Origin: Rutpela maculata | Taxonomy: Eukaryota; Arthropoda; Insecta; Coleoptera; Cerambycidae | Assembly: GCA_936432065.2 (NCBI GenBank) | Contig: OW386290.2 | Location: 134,710,677-134,774,676 of the forward strand | Direction of reading: 5' to 3' | DNA: 64,000 nt | Part shown: in pieces, positions 43,005 to 53,405 of the stretch | How the letters are laid out: every line of letters starts with the position of its first letter | Position numbering within the stretch: the first letter of the stretch is position 1 | The notes under the pieces: generated by a model | What the model was told of the DNA's origin: nothing | Database searches by the model: none | What the model saw: only the letters and a program-made list of their open reading frames with translations | Position numbers and translations under genes: made by a program

Positions 43005-45327
43005 CTAGGCCAAAGCATGCGACAGGGTTTCTTTTTTTACATTTGGAAACTGTGATTTATAATCATTTACAACTTGGAGTAAAAACTGTTTTTGATCTTC
43101 GTTTTTTGTTAAAATGTCATTATAGTCAGTAATAAGTTTGATTCCTCTCTCAGCGGCATCATTTACAACTTTAATTTTGTTTACAATATTGAAACATCGG
43201 GTATAACTTTCATTTTCTCTCCATGTTGTTGGATCATTTTCCAAAAATTCCATAGACAAACCTAATTTTTAAAAAAACTGTTTAGTGTTCTCGCATATGA
43301 AGTCCTGAATTTCCTTGTTTTCAAAGTCAGTAATGTTACTAATCATAAGTCGTTTAATACCCTCTTGATTTGGTGCTTTCCTATTCAAAGCTTTAACCAT
43401 TTCTCTTTTAGTGGTAACTGAAATATCGTCATCAAAGAAAGATAAGCCAACATTTACTGAATTAAGGTACCACAAATGGTTCACTATTTTCCTACTTGCG
43501 GCTTGAGATATTTCTTTGTCAATATTTTGATAATTAATGAGTTCTTTACAAAAGTCTAAGTCATGAAGCGGTGCTTTACTAGCAAATGACGCTGTAAACC
43601 AGGCCTTTACATAAACCTTTACAATAAAGAGACATATATCTTCAATACCTATTTTTTCTTTTTTAGTTAGTTGGAACTGATCTTGGAAAAAAAATATTTT
43701 TAGACAGTAAATGGCTTTGGCCATCCAACGTGCATGATGAAATGCCCCTGGTTGATAGAATGTCGTGTGAGTGGGCTCTTCTTCAACAAAAAGTTTAGAA
43801 AGCATTAAAAATTCTTTATAATCATCACGAGGCTGTTGCAAAGTTAAAGCTGCATTTAGAAACTTTACAATTTCGGCTTTAACTGGTTGTAAAATGTGTT
43901 TAATTTTTGATACCTGAAATCCAGTTTTTAGTTTATTTTGATCTATTTTAGGCCAAAATTCCCTAAAACGTTTAAATAGTGGCACATTTGGACTAGATGA
44001 GGAAGGCATTTTTGTGTCAAACACACTTCTCAAAACCACTTCAAAAATATGATGTCTACAAGGAAAATATAGAATATCTCTTTCTAATTTTTGTTGCAAT
44101 AGTGTGGCTGCCCCATTTATATAACCCATATTTGATACTGTTGTATCACAACACAAAGCTATTACCTTTTCGTCCAAATTCCATTCACAAAGCACATCAT
44201 AAACTGCTTCAGTCTGTTCTCTTCCGGTTGAATTGGGCAAAGCTGGTACTCCAAGTAGTTGTTCAATATCTCCACTAGTAACTAAGATAGCAAGTCTATC
44301 GATATTTCCCATTCCAGTGAGAGAAGGTAAAAGTTTTCCATCCCAATGGATGACTGGGGCCGGCAATTCAGAATTACCGAAGGCAGTTTTTAATATTTCA
44401 GCTCTTTCTTCGCGGATGCGTTGTCTAGAGCGCTGAAGTGTGGTTCTGCTGATGGTCAAAGATGTGGTGTCATGTCCTAGTGCTTCTGCTACTGCCGTCA
44501 AAATATGGACTCCATACCTGTCGCTTATTTTGCAAGCATCAAATGCAGCGGCTATTTTTGGTGTGATGATGTTACATGTTCCATACAATCTCCTCTTTTT
44601 TGGCTGTGACGGGCCAGGCTGGTCTTGTAACAACTCTTCTTGGGCTTCGATTATTTCATCTTCATTTTCGTTGGAGTCGGCTGAATTACTACTTGATGAT
44701 GGACAGGTGACTGTTTCCTCTAATCTAGCTTTTTCTTGTTGACTTCGTTGCATTCGTTCGGATAATTTCTGTAATTTCTCCTCAGTTGATTTTTCTTGAG
44801 AACAAGTTGGTAATCAATACCATGCATAAATCCAGGACGTCCCTTTTTTCTTTGGTTAATTAAAAACTGCTTATCTTCATCTATTTTCATCAACTCCAAT
44901 GCATTTGCATGAGAAATGTCAAAAAGATCGTCCAATTTTTCAACGAAATTTTTTTCTTTCCTCCCGCACTGGCCCTTTTAGCCGATTTTTGTAAGTTCCT
45001 CCACTCTGCATAAAGTTTATCTAGTTGTTTAACACAATGAAAATCCTGACGTGTTGGAATGCGAGCTTTATCCCAAAAAACTGACACCTCTTTTATTGTT
45101 AATTTAGCACTTTCATGTACACTTAGCTTCACTTCACGAATGTTATAAAAGAGCACTTGTAATACTTGTCTATTAGACGGCAATTTATTGCCAATGATTT
45201 GTGACGAATAGTGTCCAACTAAGTAAATGAAAGTATCCTTTCGTAAGGATCTAACATCAGCCATCGTTAAATGTTTTTTCAAAAAGGAACGTATGCTAGA
45301 ACTTATAATGTCACCACTGTAAAACAC
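43005..45327 (-). pseudogene. hAT-like transposase, about 775 codons, three frameshifts
   Basis: It reads on the - strand from ATG 45327 to the stop at 43005. Block 1 (45327-44890) has SIRSFLKKHLTMADVRSLRK and CVKQLDKLYAEWRNL. A one-base shift in an A-run near 44945 leads to block 2 (DDLFDISHANALELMKIDED), a second near 44805 to block 3 (44753-43269), which carries HWDGKLLPSL, ALCCDTTVSNMG, an H-type CRHHIFEVVLR, and KAWFTASFASKAPLHDL. A third shift near 43265 precedes the C-terminal block NDAAERGIKLITDYND. The CDTT...CRHH arrangement and the 8-bp duplication place it with hAT-like transposases common in arthropods. All three breaks fall in or next to homopolymer runs, so consensus errors cannot be excluded. 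Confidence 0.8.
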
Positions 45328-45704
45328 AATTGCAAACTGACATAAAAACCTACCGTAGGTGCATTATATTTCCAAACTTCCAAAACAAATAATTTCTAGG
45401 AAATAATTACACCAATAAAACATATGAGAAAAGAGGTAGATATTTGTATTTTAAGTAAAATTTAAGTGTATTACCGTAATAAAATCTTATCTACAAATTT
45501 CTACCTGAATGCGGCACGAGTTACCGTAATAAAATCTTATCTACAAATTTCTACCTGAATGCGGCACGGGTTACCGTTCACCGAATTATCTGAAACTTTG
45601 ACATAAATTATTCCTAGTATAATAGTATATTTTCGTGGGGTGAGACTTAAAAAATACGCAAAAAAAATTCACCCCCTATAGAGATGGGCCACCCTAGTAT
45701 ACAA

Positions 45705-46110
45705 ACATTAAAAATGAGAATAAACCTGAAATACTTAAAATTTGAAGTCATGTTAGTTACATGATCCAGATGCCTTCGGACCCTAACGCTCGGGCCATCT
45801 ACTAAATGAAATATAAACTATGCACTTATGAAGCCATTATTATAATAGAAAAGTGCTGTATGTCGGACCACCGATCTAATACACCGTGAGTGAGGTATAG
45901 CTGATTTTACAGGAAACAATCAGGATTTTTGCTGATAATATTCGATTAATCGGTATTTTTATTTTGGAGACTTAGCAAATCTTGATAGTTACTCCAAACC
46001 TTGTATCCGACGGCATTCGAATTAAAAAGTAAATGTATATTTCTAAGAAAGATTAGGTTTGGTTATATTACTGAAGTGTATTTCAATAATATGTAAAAAA
46101 AAATAGAAAT
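45705..46110. other. Core of the long-TIR element, right part
   Basis: AT-rich, no ORF. The first 50 bp continue the homology with 59755-59786. Confidence 0.5.
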
Positions 46111-46599
46111 ATTTTGTAACTTTCTTGTAATATATTTCTGGTAAAATATAATGAAAGTTTAGAAAAGAACGGAAAATTTGACGTTAAAAATGGTACTGCT
46201 TGTATCTGTTGAGAATTTTAGAGGTTACCGAGAATGTCGGATTCGCCTTGGTATGGATGAATGAAGTAACGAGTTTAACTCGTCATATCTCCAAAACAAA
46301 AACTATGCTCAACTTGAAATTTCGTCTACTTTAAAGTATCACCATAAACTATCATTTAATTATTTAGGCCACTTTTAAATAGAATTCATGAGGTCCCCAA
46401 AAGGGACGAAGAATAGGGCTTTTTTGGGTCACTCTTTATAACCAAACTTATGTAATGACAGTTGTACTCAAGCACACGTCACCTAAAGTACTTTACCACT
46501 CGTTGTCATGGGAGACGAGCATTAAAGTGACATTACTCATAGCTCCTCGGTAAACATCACCTTTGCATTGTCAAATATGAGCAGAGATGATTAGAGATG

Positions 46600-47090
46600 G
46601 TATGATTAGAGATGAAATGTGATATTTTATTAGAAAACCTTAGTAATTGGTTTAGTGAAAATTCTCTTTATTTTAATGGTGAGAAAACACAGGCATTAGT
46701 GTTTCACAATAGACAAAAGAAATGTGATTATCCAAATATTCAACTTGATAATACGTCAATATCAACAAGGACGTCCAATGTAAAATTTTTGGGTATAAAT
46801 ATTGACAGCTGCTTAAACTGGAAAAGTCATTGTGAATTACTGATAGCCAAATTATATTCAGTAGTTTATCAGTTTAAAAATGTAAAAAATGTTCTAAAAA
46901 TGGCTCAACTAAGGAATTTATATTTTGCTGAGGTTGATTCTTGGCTAAGATATGGTGTTTGTTGTTATCAAATAATGTATTTTTAGCCCAAAAGCGTGTG
47001 ACAGCATGTATGGTAGGCTTATCCACAAGAGAGACCTGTAAAAATACATTTAAGAACTATTAATCCAGTAACCTCGTAATCAAAAACACG
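46600..47090 (+). mobile_element. LINE reverse transcriptase fragment
   Basis: The open stretch 46612-46986 reads LSNWFSENSLYFNGEKTQAL, VKFLGINIDSCLNWKSHCEL and SWLRYGVCCYQIMYF. This is the post-catalytic region of a CR1/Jockey-type RT (N-x-x-K-T-x-x-x-x-F and FLG-x-x-I-D motifs). After a one-base shift, FLAQKRVTACMVGLS continues for 25 residues. Both ends are truncated and no tail is seen. It is similar in layout to, but distinct from, the LINE at 55631. Confidence 0.8.
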
Positions 47091-47399
47091 TTAAATCAGG
47101 TATCTATGCTCTTTTAATATGTTGTATGGGATTAAAAATTAATGTTAAATCCAAGTTTACGACCTCGGCAGACCTCCGGGTCTTGGTCAAAAATCCAAAA
47201 AATTGCGGCATTTTTGTTTTCAGTTTTTCTCAATTTTGATATCTAAGGTCTACTTTTTGGTAAAAGTAGTATTATTTTTTAAAGTAGTCTAAATTTGCTA
47301 CAAATTGGTACCAGAGCGGACTCTGTAGATCAAATAGTATTCGAGATACAGCTGTTCAAAACAGGGTTGGAAAAGAAACAGTTTTTTTTTTCATTTTAA

Positions 47400-48806
47400 C
47401 CCATTACCTCCCACGAATATTTTTTCTTCATTCTTATGAGTTTTTTGGTTTAGTTGGCCACTCCTATGCACAGTTATACTAGAAAAATTATTACAAAATT
47501 TTTTTTTGCAAGTTTTTGAAAAAAAAATGGTGTACTCAAATGTTCAATGGGAGAATGTACAAGAAAATAATGCAAAATTTTAAAAGTCAAAAAGTTTTCA
47601 TTTGTTTTAAAAATGCATTATAGATGAATATTATTTATTTTCTTTGAATGAAATGCTATGAAGCAGTCAAGCTCAACACATAAAGTGACGTCACACTTTA
47701 GACAACTCCATCTTACTCGTAAGTGATATTGACGGCACCTTGGTTTCTTTTTCGATTTTTTCCGGAAAATGACCCTCACCGTCTTCCACGATACTTCTTG
47801 GAAGAGAAGCAGGTCGCCTTCCCAAAAGCTTTTAGGTAGTGGCTAGCAACATCTCTCATAAAACCAGGTAAATCAATTTTATCATTATGAGCCAGTAGGT
47901 CCATTCTCCATACATTTACGATCCCAACGTTTAACGAATGAGTAAAGAGAGGCCACCACCATTTCTTTCTGCGAATAGATACTCTATACTTAGTTATTTA
48001 CTGCTTGGTCGAACAGGTCAACCCCACCCATTGCTGAATTATAACTTGAAAACGAATGTGGCTGAGGCACATCAATTTTTTGTTTTTCTGCCAAAGATCA
48101 CCGTTTCACTTTTCCCAGGGACTCTAGTGTCATGAGTTGTTACCATAGTGACAATGTTATTGTCCTTCCAATGTATAAACAATAGTTTATTTTTCTTTTC
48201 ATATATTCGCTAAAAAACACCACGGTCCATTTTTTTCACTGGTTGTATATTTACCTCAGGCGGGATAATAACTATTTCTGGCTCGTGCTTTGCAGAAGAA
48301 ACCTCTTCCATTACTTCTCCCAATGTTTTAAAACGTTTGCCGTAAAAAGTTTTTGGGCTGGAATTCAGAATCCATGTCGAAGCAACATCTGAAAAGATAT
48401 TCCGAATTTACTTATACATATCTTCCCATTGTATTCAAATGGGTACACAGTCATTTTTCTCATTTTTTTTTTTTTAGAAATAATGCAAAATGGCGAGTCC
48501 CAATATAATAAACAACTAAAATACATACCTCAAAACCTAATTTATCACCTCTAATCGAATATTTTAACTTTCACGTTATAAAAACTATTTCTTGAAAGCA
48601 CAGGATTTAGCACAACTTGTTTACTCAATCTCTTAAGTTGTCATTTACTACAAATGCCCCATCCATAAAAAAAACCTTGAAACTACGCGCTTCCTACACA
48701 TTTCAGAGTCCTACCGAGACATTAGTTTGTAGAAATATTTTAATTGATGTCCCTGGGAGGCAAAAATTCACGGTGTACTCAAATAAGTACAGTGGGAGGT
48801 AATGGG
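47400..48806 (-). mobile_element. piggyBac-like element
   Basis: CCCATTACCTCCCAC and its exact complement (15 bp) form the ends, with TTAA on both sides (47396-47399 and 48807-48810). It is 1,407 bp and carries a decayed piggyBac transposase on the - strand. TTAA flanks and CCC termini are diagnostic of the superfamily. Confidence 0.93.
47735..48400 (-). pseudogene. piggyBac transposase fragment
   Basis: Pieces in three frames on the - strand: DSEFQPKNFLRQTF, KKMDRGVF, LLFIHWKDNNIVTMVTTHD (W-x-D-N, containing a catalytic Asp region), then PHSFSSYNSAMGGVDLFDQ (the Y-N-x-x-M-G-G-V-D signature), and a final NAWTYWLI-like block after another shift. The N-terminal third of the usual 550-600 residues is missing and there are several stops. 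Inactive. Confidence 0.82.
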
Positions 48807-49340
48807 TTAAACAAAAAAACAGTTTTTTTTGTTTTGAACAGTTTTTTTTGTTTAAAACAGGTTTTTTTTTAAGTTTTAAATGGTATGTTTAAAACAGGTT
48901 TAAGACGTTTAGAACTATATTCAACTAAAATTAAATGGTGCCAGGCACACTATGTCTGCTACTACTAGGTGAGTCAGATGGCGCTCTTAAACGGATTTTG
49001 CAGCACTCTGCAAAAAAAATGCTCAGTTTAGTGCACGTGACCACTATATCGGAATTATTTTTCGGAATGGATCATCATCGGCACTTTTATTGCTTTTCCA
49101 CAAATTCCAAAAGTAATAACATTTATTGAAAACTTCTCACTGTGTTTTAAACTATGTTTTAAACAGTTGTTTAAAACAGCATTTTGTACTAAATATGTTT
49201 TAAACATTTGTTTAAGACACGGTGCGATGTTTTAAACATGTTTTAAACACTTTGTTTAAAACAATTTGTTTTAAACATGCCAACCCTGGTTCAAAATTTT
49301 GCAAAATTTTCATTTTTCGAAATTTTTAACAATTTTTAAC

Positions 49341-49690
49341 CCTCGACCCAAAAGAGGAGTGTTATAAGTTTGACGCTTATGTTTGTCTGTCTGTCTGTCT
49401 GTGGCTTCATATCTCTTCAATGGGTGATCCGATTTTGATGTAGTTTTTTTTATTTGAAAGAGTATTTTGTCGAGAAGGTTATAGGCCATATTAGATTTTG
49501 ATGTTTGGTCGCCATCTTGAATTCGCCATGTTGAACTTCTCTAGAAATTGTCCGACTGAAGTAAAATTGAAAATGTGCAGACAGTTATGGTAGCCGAACA
49601 TGATTTAGTCCTCATTTTGATTCGATCATATGAAACTGGTACGATTAGATACATTGATCGGTGGTTTTTAAACATTTTCAATTTTACTTG
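49341..49690. repeat. Insertion in the R2 arm with GTCT run
   Basis: Relative to other R2 copies, about 350 bp starting CCTCGACCCAAAAGAGGAGT are extra. It contains TGTCTGTCTGTCTGTCTGTG and CTTCAATGGGTGATCCGATT. Similar in style to the TACTCTTCGC element but with different ends; boundaries are approximate. Confidence 0.55.
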
Positions 49691-49889
49691 TTACTTAATA
49701 ATCTGTGAAATATGTACTACTACTATAACTAGGTTCAGAAAATTCATTTTACCCCGAACCCAAGCCCCAAATGGGGTCAGAGGGGGGCAAAAAATGTCCC
49801 CCCCCCAATATATAGTGCTATTACAGTGAATGGATCGGAAAAGAGGAAGGAATATTTAAAAAAAAAAAACTCCCAAAATAACGACCGGG

Positions 49890-50199
49890 GATGCAGCACC
49901 GCAACAACTCTTGCAGTTGATATCATGCAGCTGCAAGGGGGGCTGTAGCGATGCGTTGCAAAAAATCTGGATTAAAATGTTCAACAGTTTGCACGCATTG
50001 CAGAGGACAGTCGTGCGACAATGCTTCTGATTTTATACAGTCCCCAGATCTCGAAAAAGAATCAGACGATGAGACGTTGGATAATCTCTTCTGGGTTCAA
50101 GAAAAAGAAAAGAAGATAAGAGAAAACAGCGACACAGACGACACGGACGAGACGGACGACAATCCTGGACCGTCCAAGAGAGCTGAAGTTGTTTAAAAA
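49890..50199 (+). pseudogene. CXC-domain transposon ORF, C-terminal part
   Basis: Open from ATG 49951: RCKKSGLKCSTVCTHCRGQS and C-D-N-A, followed by an acidic, serine- and aspartate-rich tail (KKIRENSDTDDTDETDDNPG). The first cysteine cluster (SCSCKGGC-like) lies upstream at 49920-49950 in another frame. The C-x-K-x-G-L-x-C-S-x-x-C-x-x-C-x-G-x-x-C layout matches the C-terminal zinc-binding region of a repeated arthropod ORF. The conserved upstream body is missing, so this is a non-autonomous relic. Confidence 0.7.
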
Positions 50200-51761
50200 G
50201 TATAAGATCTGTTTGTAACTGATTTTTTTTAAATATGCCTTCCTCTTTTCCGATCCATTCACTATAATTAATACTACTATATATTGGGGGGGAAGCATTT
50301 TTGCCCATTTGGGGCTTGGATTCGGGGTAAAATGAATTTTCTGAACCTAGTTGTAGTAGTATGTATTTCACAGATTTTTAAGTTAAAAATGTCAAAAAAT
50401 GAATTTTGCAAAACTTTGAACAGCTGAATCTCGGATACTATTTGATCTACAGAGTCTGCTCTGGCACCAGTTTGTAGCAAATTTAGTCTACCTTTAAAAA
50501 ATACTAAATTATTGAAATGAATATTTGAAAAATTGTAGCTATTTTTTAAAATACTTAGAACTCAGCATACCAATATCTTTGTTAACATGGAGTGCTTTGG
50601 AATAGATTTGACAATTTCATCGAATGTCAAATTAAACTTAAACATGACTGCACAACAAGTAATTATTGCTGATTATTTCACTCATTAACGCTATAGCCAA
50701 TGAGAGCCCGTTGTTTCACAACATTGCACCAATAAAATGTCATTATTAGTGGTAATTCAAGCTAGATCAGCTTTTGACAGTACCAACATGCAAAATGTAT
50801 CACTCTAATTTTTTATGTCGCTGCAGCGGCAAATACTGCGATAATTTTTTGACGTTTTGTTTCGTGAAATATTTTCGGCAAATAGGGCAACTCACGCTTT
50901 TAAATTTTATCTATAAATATCTTCTCTAGCTTATTACTAATTGTTAACTTACCTTGTAAATTGTAATATTGTATTATGTACTAGTAAACATAAACACACC
51001 ACATACCTATATAGTAAACAATCGTCAGTTCCAAAGAGAAGCCTGTCTGAAATTATAGGCTATAACCCTTGCCTATCTGTAACTATTTCAATTTGCCTAC
51101 TTTTCAATCAGGTCACAATAATATACAAAGATTGTACTTAATATACCTAGCTCATAATACAGGAACAAGTCAAGACAAGCTTTCAATAGCTCAATAACGT
51201 AGTTACAAAGTTAAGCAAATCATTTATTGTAAATGTCAAGTAAACACATTCGCTCTGGAAACAAACTAAAAATGTACCTAGGTACCTACTTACATACGGT
51301 AATCTATCAAAAAGTAACTAGTTTGTATCAATGCTGTGCAATATTTTAATTTTTTGTATTTAAAATTCACTCTGCCTAACGAAGCAAACCTCAAAATAAT
51401 TTGTAAACTTCGTAAGTTCAAAATAAGGATTAAATATGCGTAAATATGAATCAATGAACAATTATTATAGAATATGATCATAACTCTAGTAGCGGTAGCG
51501 CTAGATGGCGCTCTCTATGTCAATCTCGGAACCATGAGTGTATAGTAATAAATAGGCGGGACATCGGGAATAAAGTAGTGCTCGTCATATTGTACCTCAG
51601 AAACGCCTGAAAGGTGTTAAGCCAGTCTATATATCATAATATCTAAGGTTTCAACTCGTTTTATTTACTAGTTGCCATAGAAACGTCACTAGATTATTTT
51701 AAAATATATGGAATCTCCATTGTTTCTACTGCGTTTGTTTCAGATTTGCTGTTTTGACAAT

Positions 51762-51819
51762 ATGAGTCGGTTTGGAAATATTTCTGTATATCAAATTAAT
51801 GAGGAAATTGAAAATAAAG
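51762..51819 (+). other. Exon-like start: possible first coding exon
   Basis: A TTTGTTTCAG acceptor-like stretch is followed after 18 bases by ATG and 19 clean codons (MSRFGNISVYQINEEIENK), then G and GTCAGT. No partner exon was found within the window. It could be a captured exon, the start of a nested gene, or chance. Confidence 0.2.
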
Positions 51820-51988
51820 GTCAGTAAAGTCTAAAAAGTGACAAGAAAACGTCTGAAGGCAATTAATGAGAAAACATAATATTGAAGATGTACTTAATGA
51901 ATTATTTATTCGTGAAATATTCTCCACAAATACCACTCGTGCTTTAAATTTTATCTAAAAATTTTTTCTCAAGCTAAGTTGCCCCTAG

Positions 51989-52099
51989 TTAATATAACTC
52001 GTGCAAATTGGCAGTTTATTATCAAAGATTAAATCCCTCCCGCTAAAGCGGTCGGGATTTAATCAGATAATAAACTGCCAATTTGCACTCTTTATATTA
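51989..52099. repeat. Hairpin with 50-bp arms
   Basis: GTGCAAATTGGCAGTTTATT and ATTAAATCCCGACCGC are mirrored around a GCTAAAGC centre, nearly perfect. Confidence 0.9.
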
Positions 52100-52861
52100 C
52101 CAGGCAACAAAACACGCTTTCGAAAAAATTTTCGATAAAATTTTAAGCACTAGTGATATTACATACGATAAAATTGAAATAATAAAAATTGTCAAATTCA
52201 TTCCAAAGCACTCCATGTTAACAAAGATATTGGTATGCCGAGTTCTAAGTATTTTAAAAAATAGCCACCATTTTTCAAATATTCATTTCATAATAGTGTT
52301 TTGGATAAAAAATGTGTCCTAATGCTTAATTAGCGTCATTATTACACCACTACCAAGTTATGTAAATATCCGACAATAAATAACTCGAATAGTAGGGTGA
52401 TTATTATTGAAATCTTAGATATGATTTTTTTTTTAAGGAATGAATATTTTTTAACGAAATTTGGTATACAGGGGTTTTAGGTCATGCCGAACAAGATTCT
52501 GTAAAAACAAAAACCCTATCTCAATCGCTAATATAAATTCCCAATTTTTGCCAATTTCTTTTGATCATAGTAGGCGTATTTAATTTCGAAAAAAAAAATT
52601 TAAATAAATTTTTAATCACAATCTGAAGCAAAAGAAGTATACCAAATTTGATCTAAATCAATCAACAAATGGCCGAGATATTGGGGTGTAGTGATGAAAA
52701 GTGAGACACACTGTATATTAAATCTGACTATTCCTATACAATATTGTATCATATTGTCATAAAAGGAAAATAAAGTTTATTTTTATTATTGTTACTATTA
52801 AGAAAACCTATTTTACATCGATTGTAGATAACATCGTTAAAATTGTTTTCTGTTTTCTTAG

Positions 52862-53032
52862 GTTATGAGATATCAGAAACTGCTCTCACTCATGTTAAGC
52901 AGCCAAACTAAAGATCAAGTGACCCATGCGGCTATGCAGCGGCTTTTAAGTCATGGTTGCACAGTTGAAAACATTCTTGCCACTTCTGATGAAAAATTAG
53001 GGGAATTAATACATCCTGTAGGATTTTGGAAG
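52862..53032 (+). CDS. NTH1: Endonuclease III homologue, exon 2
   Basis: Residues 218-274. After a TTTTCTTAG acceptor the exon reads VMRYQKLLSLMLSSQTKDQV, then AMQRLLSHGCTVENILATSD and GELIHPVGFWK, ending in phase 0 at AAG then GTAAGA. The LMLSSQTKD block is the most conserved stretch of eukaryotic NTH proteins and contains the Gln that inserts into DNA at the lesion. Intron 1 upstream is 15.6 kb, mostly transposons. Confidence 0.95.
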
Positions 53033-53149
53033 GTAAGAAATTAGGTTTTAATAGATTTATATTCAAAAATGACTCAAAAGAGAATTCAAACTGAAAGAAA
53101 TTAAATAGGATTTTCGCTAAAATAAAAATTTAATGTTCTGCATTCAGAA

Positions 53150-53405
53150 TCATACTAGTACAGATAGGTTACTCATTACGTACCGATTATCAGACCATGG
53201 GTGAGGTAGTTATTAAACCAGAGCTTCGCAAGATCATGGAAGTCAAGTATTGTAGGCACGGTTAGTACTGGAATGGATGAGCCGATCACTGGGAACACCT
53301 TGCATTGTAGTAGCTGCCTTCTTATTGTGAGGTAGTAGATCACGGATGCACGCAACCGGTCATAGAACTATGTCACAGCAATACAGGAAATATCGAGGAG
53401 GATAT
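53150..53405 (+). mobile_element. 5S-rRNA-derived SINE, copy 2
   Basis: GGCACGGTTAGTACTGGAAT then GGATGAGCCGATCACTGGGA and ACACC match 5S rRNA nucleotides of about 55-105, with the C box slightly altered. Upstream 60 bp also keeps 5S-like spacing. The 3' body (TAGAACTATGTCACAGCAAT, ATACAGGAAATATCG) differs from copy 1, so it is a different SINE family or subfamily. Confidence 0.65.

Larger units (their letters stand above)
42194..45696 (-). mobile_element. hAT-type transposon, 3.5 kb (TSD gtatacaa)
   Basis: Termini TAGGGTGGCCCATCT and its complement; perfect 8-bp duplication GTATACAA at 42186-42193 and 45697-45704. The empty site, with a single GTATACAA, is preserved in reverse at 59787-59794 in a paralogous copy of the host element. 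The first 363 bp are tandemly duplicated (42194-42556 and 42557-42916), so the element has two left termini. It encodes a transposase on the - strand broken by three single-base shifts. Confidence 0.93.
40827..46440. mobile_element. Long-TIR element, split by a LINE and a hAT transposon
   Basis: Left AAAGAGTGACCC, a C-rich stretch, GGGGACCTCATGAATTC, then TTTCAAGTTGAGCATAG; all of this recurs inverted at 46110-46440. On the left the TIR is interrupted by a LINE (41049-42050) and resumes at 42051-42125, giving arms of about 330 bp. The core 42126-42193 plus 45697-46110 is interrupted by the hAT transposon. A reverse copy of part of the core, without the hAT, is at 59755-59850. No transposase of its own is visible. 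Confidence 0.75.
47362..49288. mobile_element. hAT element (TSD gttcaaaa) hosting a piggyBac
   Basis: CAGGGTTGG and CCAACCCTG close it; GTTCAAAA is perfectly duplicated at 47354-47361 and 49289-49296. Without the piggyBac insertion it would be about 520 bp. The right part is a T-rich run of TTTAAAACAG and TTTAAACATG words, likely binding-site repeats. No hAT transposase. Confidence 0.9.
47095..50520 (+). mobile_element. R2-arm element encoding a CXC protein, with nested insertions
   Basis: R2 arm on + at 47095-47361 and 49289-49870, CXC ORF at 49890-50199, R2 arm on - at 50205-50520 (shared words TGAATGGATCGGAAAAGAGG, CCCCAAATGGG, GTAGTAGTA, AGACTCTGTAGATCAAATAG). The left arm is split by the hAT at 47362-49288 and again by about 350 bp at 49341-49690. 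The layout implies a transposon with long inverted ends. Confidence 0.75.
50510..52290. mobile_element. TIR element of about 1.8 kb
   Basis: GAAATGAATATTTGAAAAAT with ACTTAGAACTC and CACTCCATGTT (complement) on the left is inverted on the right at 52190-52290; arms about 105 bp. A direct repeat with TTCGTGAAATATTTTC and TTTAAATTTTATCTA lies at 50865 and 51905. A 110-bp hairpin is at 51989-52099. An exon-like reading is at 51762. No transposase. Confidence 0.65.
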
